A DNA stretch of 64,000 bases from Agromyces allii (GTDB taxonomy: Bacteria; Actinomycetota; Actinomycetes; Actinomycetales; Microbacteriaceae). This document shows positions 54,712 to 62,689 of this stretch, in pieces (positions within the stretch are counted from its first letter, which is position 1; every line of letters begins with the position of its first letter). The notes under the pieces were generated by a model. It was not told where the DNA came from. It saw only the letters and a list, made by a program, of their open reading frames with translations, and searched no databases. Made by a program: the position numbers and the translations under genes. Location: contig NZ_WBIN01000017.1 in assembly GCF_009749385.1 (NCBI RefSeq), forward strand, positions 1-64,000, read 5' to 3'.

Positions 54712-56037
54712 ATGGATTCCGTGCTGCCGTTCATCCTCGGCGTGGTCGTCGTCGCTCTCGGCCTCGCCGTCTCGATCGCGCTGCACGAGATCGGGCACCT
54801 CGTTCCGGCCAAGCTCTTCAAGGTCAAGGTCACGCAGTACATGATCGGCTTCGGGCCGACCGTCTGGTCGCGTCGACGCGGCGAGACCGAGTACGGCGTC
54901 AAGGCCGTGCCGCTCGGCGGCTACATCTCGATGATCGGCATGTTCCCGCCCGCCAAGGGCGGCCAGGTGCACGCCGACTCCACCGGGTTCTTCAAGGGAC
55001 TCGCGCAGGACGCGCGCGACGCCAGCCAGGAGTCCATCACCCCGGGCGACGAGGCGCGCGCCTTCTACCTGCTGCCCGTCTGGAAGCGCATCATCATCAT
55101 GTTCGGCGGTCCGTTCATGAACCTGGTGCTCGCGGTGCTGCTGTTCGGCGTGCTGCTCATGGGCTTCGGCGTGCCGCAGACCACGACCACGGTCGCCTCG
55201 GTCAGCGAGTGTGTGCTGCCCGCGACGAGCGAGCGGCAGACGTGCGCGGCCGACGACCCGGCGGCGCCCGGCGCCGAGGCCGGCATCAAGCCCGGCGACG
55301 TCATCGTCTCGATCGACGGCGAGGCGATCACCTCGTGGGAGCAGTCCACCGCGATCATCCGCTCGCACCCCGGCGACCCGCTCGCCGTCGTGGTCACGCG
55401 CGACGGCGCCGAGCAGACCCTCACCATGACGCCGGCGCTCACCGAGCGCTACGTCACTGACGAGAACGGTCAGGTCGTCGAAGACGAGACCGGCACGCCC
55501 GTCACGACCGAGGTCGGCTTCGTCGGCATCGGCCCCACCGCCGCACGCGTGCAGCAGCCCGCGACCGCCGTGCTGCCGACCGTCGGCGAGAACATCGCCG
55601 GCGTCGCCGGCATCATCGTGAACCTGCCTCAGCGCATGGTCGACGTGGCCAACGCCGCGTTCGGACCCGACGAGCGCGACCCGAACGGCCCCATCAGCGT
55701 CGTCGGCGTCGGCCGGGTCGCCGGCGAGGTCGCCGCGACCGACCAGCTCGCCCTGAGCGACAAGGCCGCCGGACTCATCGGCATCCTCGGATCGCTCAAC
55801 ATCGCGCTCTTCGTGTTCAACCTGATTCCGCTCCTGCCGCTCGACGGCGGTCACATCGCGGGCGCGCTCTGGGAGGCGATCCGTCGAGGCTTCGCGAAGC
55901 TCTTCGGCCGCCCCGACCCTGGCCCGGTCGACATGGCCAAGCTCATGCCGGTGACGCTCGCCGTCGTCGTCGTGCTCGGCGCGATGAGCGCGCTGCTCAT
56001 CTACGCCGACCTGGTGAAGCCGGTGCAGCTGTTCTGA
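54712..56037 (+). CDS. Site-2 intramembrane metalloprotease (RseP/Rip1-like, M50)
   Basis: A 441-residue membrane zinc protease that cuts anti-sigma factors or other membrane substrates. The zinc site is HEIGH (IALHEIGHLVPAKL) in the first helix, the third ligand region is NLIPLLPLDGGHIAGALWE near the C-terminus, and a PDZ domain lies between (AGIKPGDVIVSIDGEAITSWEQS). The insert after the first helices contains a short Cys pair (SECVLPATSERQTC), possibly extracytoplasmic. Its location after dxr matches mycobacterial Rip1. Confidence 0.92.
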   Translation: MDSVLPFILGVVVVALGLAVSIALHEIGHLVPAKLFKVKVTQYMIGFGPTVWSRRRGETEYGVKAVPLGGYISMIGMFPPAKGGQVHADSTGFFKGLAQDARDASQESITPGDEARAFYLLPVWKRIIIMFGGPFMNLVLAVLLFGVLLMGFGVPQTTTTVASVSECVLPATSERQTCAADDPAAPGAEAGIKPGDVIVSIDGEAITSWEQSTAIIRSHPGDPLAVVVTRDGAEQTLTMTPALTERYVTDENGQVVEDETGTPVTTEVGFVGIGPTAARVQQPATAVLPTVGENIAGVAGIIVNLPQRMVDVANAAFGPDERDPNGPISVVGVGRVAGEVAATDQLALSDKAAGLIGILGSLNIALFVFNLIPLLPLDGGHIAGALWEAIRRGFAKLFGRPDPGPVDMAKLMPVTLAVVVVLGAMSALLIYADLVKPVQLF

Positions 56038-56090
56038 TCGTCATGCCGCGCTCCGTCTCCGCCGCCGTCGTCGAACCGACGGCCACCCGG

Positions 56091-56107
56091 TACTCCCACG
56101 GGAGCAG
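56091..56107. promoter_or_regulatory. Palindromic operator candidate upstream of the sensor kinase gene
   Basis: TACTCCCACGGGAGCAG, with arms CTCCC (56093-56097) and GGGAG (56100-56104). It is centred about 66 nt upstream of the kinase start, a normal place for an activator. An almost identical site lies after the regulator gene at 58180-58196. Confidence 0.6.
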
Positions 56108-56152
56108 CCGGTGAGCCTCCGGGCGGAGGACGCCGGCGCGGCATCCGATCGA

Positions 56153-56164
56153 TACGATCAGAAG
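56153..56164 (+). promoter_or_regulatory. Leaderless-type -10 box for the histidine kinase gene
   Basis: TACGAT (56153-56158) lies 6 nt before the ATG at 56165, supporting that ATG over the upstream GTG at 56111. Confidence 0.55.
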
Positions 56165-57499
56165 ATGCCCGTTCCGCCGTGGGATGCCCGATCAGATCGG
56201 GGCGGCCCGACGTCGGGCTCCGCCGAATGGGCCGGGCCGCACACGTGGGGCGGTCCGCCGCCGTGGGCCGGCGGCCAGGGCGGCGATCCGGGTGATCGGC
56301 GCTTCCGCCCCTCCGCAAGGTTCCGGCTGCTCGCGCCGGTCGTGTTCAGCCTGCTCGTGCAGGTGCCCGCCGCCATCGGCATCGCGATCGGCACGCAGAC
56401 GGGCTGGGGGCTCGGGGTGCTGCAGGTGCTGCTCGCGGCCGCCGGCCCGCTCGTGCTGCTCATGGCACGACGCCTGCCCGGGGTCACGGTCGCCGTCGTC
56501 ACGGCCATGGCGCTCGCCGACGTCGTGCTCGTGCCCGTCGCGGGGCCGCCCTACATCGCGCTGGCGTTCGCGATCGTCCTCGCCGTCGTCCGCGGCGCCG
56601 TGGTCTGGGCGGTCTCGTCGGTCGTCGTCGGGTGGATCGCCGCCGTCGTGCTCGTCTCGGCCTGGGGCGAGCCGTGGCATCCGGTGCGCGTGGCCTTCAC
56701 GACCCTCGCGCTCGCGGCCTGCTTCGGCATCGGCGCCTTCGTGCGCACGCGCGACGAGCGCCTGCGCCGCTACCGCGCCGACGCGGTGCGCCGACGCCAG
56801 ACCGCCGAGGAGCGCGAACGCGTGCGCATCGCCCGCGAACTGCACGACGTCATCGGGCACGCGCTCTCGCAGATCAACGTGCAGGCCAGCGTCGGCCTGC
56901 ACCTCATGGACCGCGATGCCGAGCAGGCCCGCACCGCGCTCGCGAACATCAAGGACACCTCCAAGACCGCGCTCGAGGAGGTGCGCAGCGTGCTCGGCGC
57001 GATCCGCAGCGACGCCGACGCGCCGCTCTCGCCGCAGGCCGAGCTCGCCGAGCTCCCGCGCCTGCTCGCGGGCGTCACGACGGCCGAGTTCGAGGCGACC
57101 CTCATCGATCGCCTCGACGGCGACGCCCCCGGCCGCGCCGTGCAGTTCGCGGCGTACCGCATCGCCCAGGAGGCGCTCACGAACATCGTGCGGCACGCGC
57201 AGGCCACGCACGCGGTCGTGACAATCGACCGTGTCGGCGACGTGCTGCGCCTCACGATCGACGATGACGGCAGCGGCGTGCCCGCGGCGTCCGGCGAGGG
57301 CAGCGGGATCCTCGGCATGCGCGAGCGCGCCGTGCTGCTGGGCGGGTCGGTCGCGGTCGGGCCGGTGCCCGCCGACGCGGGCGGCGCGGGCGGTTCAGGC
57401 GGAACGGGCGGTGCAGGCGGTGCAGGCGGTGCAGGCGCTGCGGGCAGAGCGCCGGGCACTCGCGTCGAGGCTCGGCTGCCGTGGAAGGCGACGCCGTGA
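56165..57499 (+). CDS. Membrane histidine kinase (HisKA_3, NarL/DesK class)
   Basis: A 444-residue sensor kinase. A Gly/Pro/Trp-rich cytoplasmic N-terminus is followed by five to six membrane helices (~55-185) with short loops, so the signal is probably sensed in the membrane. The dimerisation/phosphoacceptor motif is RIARELHDVIGHALSQINVQA (His227), and the ATPase domain has RHAQATHAVV, DDDGSGVP and GSGILGMRERAVLLGGSV. A tandem 9-bp repeat (about 57390-57450) encodes a Gly/Ala-rich insertion near the C-terminus. Start at 56165 is set by the TACGAT box. It overlaps its regulator gene by 4 nt. Confidence 0.9.
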   Translation: MPVPPWDARSDRGGPTSGSAEWAGPHTWGGPPPWAGGQGGDPGDRRFRPSARFRLLAPVVFSLLVQVPAAIGIAIGTQTGWGLGVLQVLLAAAGPLVLLMARRLPGVTVAVVTAMALADVVLVPVAGPPYIALAFAIVLAVVRGAVVWAVSSVVVGWIAAVVLVSAWGEPWHPVRVAFTTLALAACFGIGAFVRTRDERLRRYRADAVRRRQTAEERERVRIARELHDVIGHALSQINVQASVGLHLMDRDAEQARTALANIKDTSKTALEEVRSVLGAIRSDADAPLSPQAELAELPRLLAGVTTAEFEATLIDRLDGDAPGRAVQFAAYRIAQEALTNIVRHAQATHAVVTIDRVGDVLRLTIDDDGSGVPAASGEGSGILGMRERAVLLGGSVAVGPVPADAGGAGGSGGTGGAGGAGGAGAAGRAPGTRVEARLPWKATP

Positions 57500-58164
57500 T
57501 CCGCGTCGCCCTGGCCGACGACCAGCTGCTCGTGCGCGCCGGCTTCCGGGCGCTGCTCGAGGCCGAGGAGGGCATCGAGGTGGTCGGCGAGGCGTCGACC
57601 GGCGCCGAACTGCTCGAGGTCGTGCGGCGCCATCCGGTCGACGTCGTGCTCATGGACATCCGCATGCCGGACGGCGACGGGCTCTGGGCGACCGAGCAGA
57701 TCGCCGCCGACCCCGCGCTCGCCGGTGTGCACGTCGTGATCGTGACGACGTTCGAGCTCGACGAGTACGTCGCGCGGGCCGTGCGCGCGGGCGCCAGCGG
57801 GTTCCTCGTGAAGGACACCGAGCCGGTCGACCTGATCCGCGCCGTGCGCGTCGTCGCGAGCGGCGACGCGCTGCTCTCGCCCGGGGTCACGAAGCGCCTG
57901 CTCGAGCGCATGGCGACGGGGCTCCGCGACGCACCCGACGCCCAGCGCGAGCGCCTCGCCGGGCTCACCGAGCGCGAGCGCGAGGTGCTGCGCCTCGTCG
58001 GACTCGGCCTCACGAACGACGAGATCGCCGCCGAGCTCGTGCTCTCGCCGCTCACGGCGAAGACGCACGTGTCGCGCATCATGGCCAAGCTGCACGCGCG
58101 CGACCGGGTGCACCTCGTCGTCACGGCGTACGAGTCGGGGCTCGTCGCGCCGGGCTGGCAGTAG
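57496..58164 (+). CDS. LuxR/NarL-family response regulator
   Basis: A 222-residue regulator: receiver domain with phosphoacceptor Asp54 (VVLMDIRMPDGDG), acidic pocket DD near the N-terminus, switch Thr (IVTTFELDEYV) and Lys (FLVKDTEP), then a LuxR helix-turn-helix (LTEREREVLRLVGLGLTNDEIAAELVLSPLTAKTHVSRIMAKLHARDRV). GTG 57496 overlaps the kinase stop by 4 nt; GTG 57481 is an alternative. It probably binds the CTCCC-N2-GGGAG palindromes on either side of the operon. Confidence 0.93.
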   Translation: MIRVALADDQLLVRAGFRALLEAEEGIEVVGEASTGAELLEVVRRHPVDVVLMDIRMPDGDGLWATEQIAADPALAGVHVVIVTTFELDEYVARAVRAGASGFLVKDTEPVDLIRAVRVVASGDALLSPGVTKRLLERMATGLRDAPDAQRERLAGLTEREREVLRLVGLGLTNDEIAAELVLSPLTAKTHVSRIMAKLHARDRVHLVVTAYESGLVAPGWQ

Positions 58165-58179
58165 CGCGGCGCTCGCACG

Positions 58180-58196
58180 TGCTCCCGCGGGAGCAG
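58180..58196. promoter_or_regulatory. Second palindromic operator candidate, upstream of the SHOCT gene
   Basis: TGCTCCCGCGGGAGCAG differs from the site at 56091-56107 at only two of 17 positions. It stands 16 nt after the regulator stop and 97 nt before the small SHOCT gene, which may therefore be a target of the two-component system. Confidence 0.6.
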
Positions 58197-58292
58197 TCGA
58201 AGTGCCTCCCGTGGTCGGATTCGCCCGAGGCCGCGGGTGACGAGACTCGGATCGACGGCCTGACCAGCAGGCCACGATCAAGGGATCACACC

Positions 58293-58598
58293 ATGCTCAC
58301 CACCCTCGCCACCGCAACCGTGGTCGCCCACGCCGGACCCTGGGCGGCCGGCTTCGGCTGGGTCTTCTTCCTCATCCCGCTGTTCTGGTTGCTCGTCGTC
58401 GGCCTCATCATCTTCGGCGTGAGCCGCGGCCGTCGCCGGTACTGGGCCAACGGCGGCCCTGAGGGCTACGGCCCGCCGTGGGCCCGCACCGCGAGCGCCG
58501 AGCAGACCCTCGGCCAGCGCTTCGCGAACGGCGACATCGACGAGACCGAGTACCGCGCCCGCCTCGAGGTGCTGCGCGCGAACCGTCCGGGCGCCTAG
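58293..58598 (+). CDS. Small membrane protein with SHOCT domain
   Basis: A 101-residue protein with one strong membrane helix (GWVFFLIPLFWLLVVGLIIFGVS), possibly preceded by a weaker hydrophobic N-terminus, followed by a basic stretch and a C-terminal SHOCT motif (TLGQRFANGDIDETEYRARLEVLR). SHOCT domains are short oligomerisation or anchoring helices. AAGGGAT precedes the ATG. It follows the two-component genes and the second palindrome, so it is a likely regulon member; its role is unknown. Confidence 0.8.
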   Translation: MLTTLATATVVAHAGPWAAGFGWVFFLIPLFWLLVVGLIIFGVSRGRRRYWANGGPEGYGPPWARTASAEQTLGQRFANGDIDETEYRARLEVLRANRPGA

Positions 58599-58646
58599 CC
58601 CGGGCGAGCGGTCGCGCACGGCAGGCCGCCTGAGCGGCTGCAGACG

Positions 58647-58674
58647 AGGGGCGGATGCCGCGGCATCCGCCCCT
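58647..58674. terminator. Terminator-like palindrome between SHOCT gene and ltrA-like gene
   Basis: Perfect palindrome with 14-bp arms and core GGATGCCGCGGCATCC, between convergent genes. Nearly the same sequence as the palindrome at 2802-2833, including the flanking GGGGC/GCCCC. Confidence 0.7.
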
Positions 58675-58686
58675 CTGTCCGTCGGG

Positions 58687-59940
58687 TCACTCGGGGAGCA
58701 CCTCGCGCAGTGCCTCCGCCTGGTGCCGGTGCCCGATCGTCTCGAACGCGACCACCACGACGACCGGCGAGAACGCCGTGATCAGGATGCCCGCCGGCAG
58801 GCTCGCCCCGCCGGACACGGCCAGCACGGCGACCGCGAGCACCGCGAGGCTCCCGGCGAAGACGACGAGGTGGAACGGGTCGAACCGTCGAAGCAGATAG
58901 GCGTAGAGCAGGAACAGCATCGCGAGGAACACCGCGACCGGCACGGTGATCGTCAGGAGCGCCTCGACGTCGCCGATGTGCGCATCGCCGGCGATCACGT
59001 TCGCGGCCACGTGCAGCCCGGCTCCGGTGGCCGCGAGCGACCCGAACACGATCAGGTGGCCGTAGCCCCACACGTACGACCGGGATCGGAATGCGGCGAG
59101 CAGCCGGCCGGACGGCACCGTGAAGTAGCTCCACCAGAGGCCGAACACGAGCAGCGTGCCGCCGAGGGCGACGCCGGCCGCCTCGGTCGACCATCGCTGC
59201 TCCTGGACGACCGCCGAGATCGCGAGGATCGTGCCGAGCACGATCTCGCCGAGCGTGATGATGACGAGCAGGCTGTACCGTTCGGCGATGTGGTGCGGAT
59301 GCCACGGCGTCTCGCCCCCGCGTCGCTCGGCGATCGGCGGCACGATCATCTCGCAGACGCCGAGCACGAACATGAGTCCGAGCGCGATCACCAGCGGCGG
59401 GTCGACGAAGATCATCGCGATCCAGGCCACCTGGATCACCCCGAGCCCGAGCGCGTAGCCGTGCGCCGTGCGCCGTGCCGACGGGTCGTCGTGCGCGATG
59501 CGCAGCCAGAGCGCGATCGTCGAGATCCGCATGACGACGTACCCGGCGATCACGACCGCGTTGTCGACATGCTGGCCCTCGTCGATCGAATGGAAGAAGT
59601 CGGGCAGCCCGAGGGCCAGCACGAGCACGCCGAGCATCTGCACCATCGTCGCGACGCGCACGAAGACGCCGTCGTTGTCGTAGGCGGAGGCGAGCCACGA
59701 GTAGTTGATCCATGCCCAGCAGATCGCGAATACCGCGAAGGCGAAGGCGATCGCGGCCGTTCCGAAGTGCCCGATCTCGAGCAGGTGCGCGGCCTGGCTG
59801 CCCGCCTGGCTGAACGCCACGACGAACGTGAGGTCGTAGAGCAGTTCGAGCGGGGTCGCGGCGCGGTGCGTCTCGCCGGGGTCGCGTCCGACCATGCGGC
59901 GCAGTCGGTGGTGCAGCGGCGGCTGGGCGGTCTCACTCAT
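58687..59940 (-). CDS. LtrA-like multi-pass membrane protein (low temperature requirement A family)
   Basis: A 417-residue protein with about twelve predicted membrane helices. The N-terminal ATPLELLYDLTFVVAFSQAGSQAAHLL is the hallmark of the LtrA family, and the middle carries HHIAERYSLLVIITLGEIVLG, also conserved. The family takes its name from a Listeria gene needed for growth at low temperature; the biochemical role is not known. It has no close functional partner here and is convergent with the SHOCT gene. Confidence 0.87.
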   Translation of the reverse strand: MSETAQPPLHHRLRRMVGRDPGETHRAATPLELLYDLTFVVAFSQAGSQAAHLLEIGHFGTAAIAFAFAVFAICWAWINYSWLASAYDNDGVFVRVATMVQMLGVLVLALGLPDFFHSIDEGQHVDNAVVIAGYVVMRISTIALWLRIAHDDPSARRTAHGYALGLGVIQVAWIAMIFVDPPLVIALGLMFVLGVCEMIVPPIAERRGGETPWHPHHIAERYSLLVIITLGEIVLGTILAISAVVQEQRWSTEAAGVALGGTLLVFGLWWSYFTVPSGRLLAAFRSRSYVWGYGHLIVFGSLAATGAGLHVAANVIAGDAHIGDVEALLTITVPVAVFLAMLFLLYAYLLRRFDPFHLVVFAGSLAVLAVAVLAVSGGASLPAGILITAFSPVVVVVAFETIGHRHQAEALREVLPE

Positions 59941-59968
59941 GCCGTTATCGTGGCATGACTCGACGCGA

Positions 59969-60000
59969 CGACGGGCGGATGCCGCGGCATCCGCCCGTCG
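59969..60000. terminator. Terminator-like palindrome after the thiolase gene
   Basis: Perfect palindrome with 16-bp arms around GGATGCCGCGGCATCC, followed by an extra half copy (GCGGCATCCGCCCGTCG, from 60014). It lies downstream of the minus-strand thiolase gene and upstream of the ltrA-like gene on the same strand, so it would separate the two transcripts. Confidence 0.65.
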
Positions 60001-60051
60001 CGGGGTCGGGGTGCTGCGGCATCCGCCCGTCGGGGTGGTGCGCGATCGACG

Positions 60052-61236
60052 TCAGCGCGAGAGCAGGAGCGCCTCGCCCTGGCCGCCGCCGCCGCAGAGC
60101 GCGACGGCCGCGCGACCGCCGCCGCGGCGCGAGAGCTCGAGTGCGGCGTGCAGTGCGAGGCGTGCGCCGGAGGCGCCGATGGGGTGGCCGAGCGCGATGG
60201 CGCCGCCGTGCACGTTGACCGTGTCGGCGTCGAGGTCGAGGTCGCGCATCGACTGCAGCGAGACCGCGGCGAACGCCTCGTTGATCTCGACGAGGTCGAG
60301 GTCGGATGCGGCGAGGCCCTCGCGTTCGAGGGCGGCGGCGATCGCGTTCGAGGGCTGGGAGTGCAGCGAGTTGTCGGGGCCGGCGACCTGACCGGAGGCG
60401 CCGATGAGCGCGAGCCAGGGGAGCCCGCGGGACTCGGCCCAGTCGCGGCTCGCGACGACGACCGCGGCCGCGCCGTCGGAGATCGGCGAGGAGTTGCCCG
60501 CCGTGATCGTGCCGCCCTCGGCGAAGGCCGGGCGGAGGCGGCCGAGCACCTCGGCGGTGGAGTCGGGGCGCACGCCCTCGTCGGCGGTGACGACGACGGG
60601 GTCGCCCTTGCGCTGCGGCACCTCGACGGGCACGATCTCGTCGTCGAGGAGGCCCTGCGCGGCGGCTTCGCCCGCGCGTCGGTGGGAGGCCGCGGCGATC
60701 TCGTCCTGCGCTTCGCGGGTCAGGCCGTAGCGGCCGTTGAAGCGCTCGGTCGAGGCGCCCATCGACTCTCGGTCGAACGCGTCGGTGAGGCCGTCGTGCG
60801 CGGCGTGGTCGAGCATCTCGACGCTGCCGTAGGCCCAGCCCTTGCGCGAGCCGGGGAGCACGAGCGGCGCCTGCGTCATCGACTCCTGGCCGCCGGCGAC
60901 GACGACGGACGCCTCGCCGAGCCGGATCAGGCGCGCTGCGTCGGTGATCGCGACGAGGCCCGAGAGGCACACCTTGTTGATCGTGACGGCGGGCACGCGC
61001 CACGGGATGCCGGCGGCGATGGCGGTCTGCTTGGCGGGGTTCTGCCCGGCGCCGGCCTGGAGCACCTGGCCGAGGATGACCTGGTCGACGTCGTCGGGGG
61101 AGACGCCGGCCTTCGCGAGCGCGCCGCGGACGGCGACGGCTCCGAGCTCGACCGCCGAGCGGGTGCCGAGGTTGCCGCTCATGCGGCCGAACGGCGTGCG
61201 GGCTCCGGCGATGATGACGACATCGGTGGTGGGCAT
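60052..61236 (-). CDS. Acetyl-CoA C-acetyltransferase (thiolase)
   Basis: A 394-residue thiolase. The nucleophile is Cys90 (INKVCLSGL), and the second active-site pair is His351 (GHPIGASG) and Cys381 (CGGGGQGEA); VEINEAFAAV is also present. It catalyses acetoacetyl-CoA formation or thiolysis; biosynthetic versus degradative direction is not decidable. An AAGGAG ribosome site precedes the ATG at 61236. It is divergent from livJ. Confidence 0.93.
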   Translation of the reverse strand: MPTTDVVIIAGARTPFGRMSGNLGTRSAVELGAVAVRGALAKAGVSPDDVDQVILGQVLQAGAGQNPAKQTAIAAGIPWRVPAVTINKVCLSGLVAITDAARLIRLGEASVVVAGGQESMTQAPLVLPGSRKGWAYGSVEMLDHAAHDGLTDAFDRESMGASTERFNGRYGLTREAQDEIAAASHRRAGEAAAQGLLDDEIVPVEVPQRKGDPVVVTADEGVRPDSTAEVLGRLRPAFAEGGTITAGNSSPISDGAAAVVVASRDWAESRGLPWLALIGASGQVAGPDNSLHSQPSNAIAAALEREGLAASDLDLVEINEAFAAVSLQSMRDLDLDADTVNVHGGAIALGHPIGASGARLALHAALELSRRGGGRAAVALCGGGGQGEALLLSR

Positions 61237-61282
61237 TCGGTGAACTCCTTCGTTCGGGTTGCGCGGGTTCGTCTTCGAGCAT

Positions 61283-61288
61283 ATTGTA
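61283..61288 (-). promoter_or_regulatory. -10 box of the thiolase promoter
   Basis: TACAAT on the minus strand (61288-61283), about 47 nt before the thiolase start, which gives a leader of roughly 40 nt containing the AAGGAG site. Confidence 0.5.
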
Positions 61289-61298
61289 CTTTCCTGAG

Positions 61299-61318
61299 AC
61301 CTGAACCACCTGTCAGGT
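61299..61318. promoter_or_regulatory. Inverted repeat in the thiolase/livJ divergent region
   Basis: ACCTGA (61299-61304), 8-nt spacer, TCAGGT (61313-61318); the flanks extend the symmetry imperfectly (GAG to the left, TCTC to the right). It lies just upstream of the thiolase -10 box and is a candidate operator for a dimeric repressor acting on both genes. Confidence 0.5.
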
Positions 61319-61360
61319 TCTCGCACCAGTCCCAGCCGTTCACTGTTGAGAGGCACTCCC

Positions 61361-62563
61361 ATGCGGGTTACGAAGAAGTACCTCGCGACGGCCGTCATCG
61401 CCGCCGCGACCATTGCACTGGTCGGATGCGCCCCGACCGCACAGGCCGGCGGCGACGCCGGCTCCACCGATCCGGGCGAGCCGGTGAAGGTCGCCATGCT
61501 GACCAGCCAGACCGGGCCGCTCGCCGCCTACGGCGCCGCCTACACCGCGGGCTTCGAGGCCGGCCTCGACTACGCGACCGACGGCACCGGCACCGTCGAC
61601 GGCCGCGAGCTCGACATCGAGTGGGGCGACGACCAGGGCAACCCCGACACCGCCGTCTCCAAGGCCAAGGACTTCATCGGCCAGGGCTATCAGATCCTCG
61701 CCGGCACGGCCGCCTCGGGCATCGCGCTCGCACTCGCCGAGCAGGCCGAGCAGAACAAGATCCTCTACATCTCGGGTCCGGCCGCCGCAGACGCGATCAC
61801 GGGCGTCAACGACTACACCTTCCGCTCCGGCCGCCAGACCTACCAGGACGTCGCCACCGCCGGCACCTTCATCGGCGACCCCGAGGGCAAGAAGGTCGTC
61901 GTGTTCGCCCAGGACAACGCGTTCGGCCAGGGCAACCTCGCCGGCGTGCAGGCCGTGCTCGGCGGTCAGGGCGCCACGGTCGAGGGCGTGCTCGTCGCCG
62001 AGGACGCGACCGAGTTCACCCCGTTCGCGCAGCAGCTCATCGGCGCGGCACCTGACCTCGTCTTCGTGGCATGGGCCGGAGCCTCGTCGGGCGCGATGTG
62101 GACCGCGCTCTCGCAGCAGGGCGTGTTCGAGGCGGTCCCCGTGGTCACCGGCCTCGGTGACGTCGCGACGTACGGCGCCTACGGCGACGCGTCCTCCGAC
62201 ATCTCGTTCCTGAACCACTACTTCGGCGGAGCCGCGGGCACCGACGTCGAGGCCGCGATGATCGAGCACCTCGAGGCCGCGGGTGCCGAGCCCGACCTCT
62301 TCTCGCCCGACGGCTTCGTCGCCGCGCAGATGATCGTGCAAGCCGTGCGCGAGGGCGGAGACACGGTCGACGGCATGATCGAGGCCCTCGAAGGCTGGAC
62401 CTTCGACTCCGTCAAGGGCGAGATCACGGTTCGCGCCGAGGACCACGCCGTGATCCAGCCGATGTTCCAGGCGAAGCTCGTGAAGGCGGGCGACAGCTGG
62501 GCGCCCGAACTCGTCGACACGATCGACGCTGAGACGGTCGCCCCGCCGGTCGCCGGCGAGTGA
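61361..62563 (+). CDS. livJ: Branched-chain amino acid-type ABC transporter substrate-binding lipoprotein
   Basis: A 400-residue type I periplasmic binding protein with a lipoprotein signal (KKYLATAVIAAATIALVGC). The mature domain has the family opening VKVAMLTSQTGPLAAYGAAYTAGFEAGLDYA and later AADAITGVNDYTFRSGRQTYQDVATAG. The ligand may be Leu/Ile/Val or another small amide or acid. ATG 61361 follows GAGAGG; a TTG at 61346 is in frame but lies within the ribosome site. It is followed by a strong hairpin and then livG. Confidence 0.9.
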   Translation: MRVTKKYLATAVIAAATIALVGCAPTAQAGGDAGSTDPGEPVKVAMLTSQTGPLAAYGAAYTAGFEAGLDYATDGTGTVDGRELDIEWGDDQGNPDTAVSKAKDFIGQGYQILAGTAASGIALALAEQAEQNKILYISGPAAADAITGVNDYTFRSGRQTYQDVATAGTFIGDPEGKKVVVFAQDNAFGQGNLAGVQAVLGGQGATVEGVLVAEDATEFTPFAQQLIGAAPDLVFVAWAGASSGAMWTALSQQGVFEAVPVVTGLGDVATYGAYGDASSDISFLNHYFGGAAGTDVEAAMIEHLEAAGAEPDLFSPDGFVAAQMIVQAVREGGDTVDGMIEALEGWTFDSVKGEITVRAEDHAVIQPMFQAKLVKAGDSWAPELVDTIDAETVAPPVAGE

Positions 62564-62569
62564 CTGCGC

Positions 62570-62608
62570 CCTCGGGCGGCCGCCGCACCCTTCGGCGGCC
62601 GCCCGAGG
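62570..62608 (+). terminator. GC-only hairpin between livJ and livG
   Basis: A perfect 16-bp stem (62570-62585 with 62593-62608) and a 7-nt loop, starting just after the livJ stop. It has no T-tract and does not carry the GGATGCC motif. It may stabilise the livJ mRNA or partly terminate, giving more binding protein than ATPase. Confidence 0.65.
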
Positions 62609-62689
62609 CCACCGCTCGCTCCGCTTCGTTCCGCGCCGACATCCGTTCCGCCCCGACCGCGTTCCGCCCCGACCCCACGTGAGGCAGCC

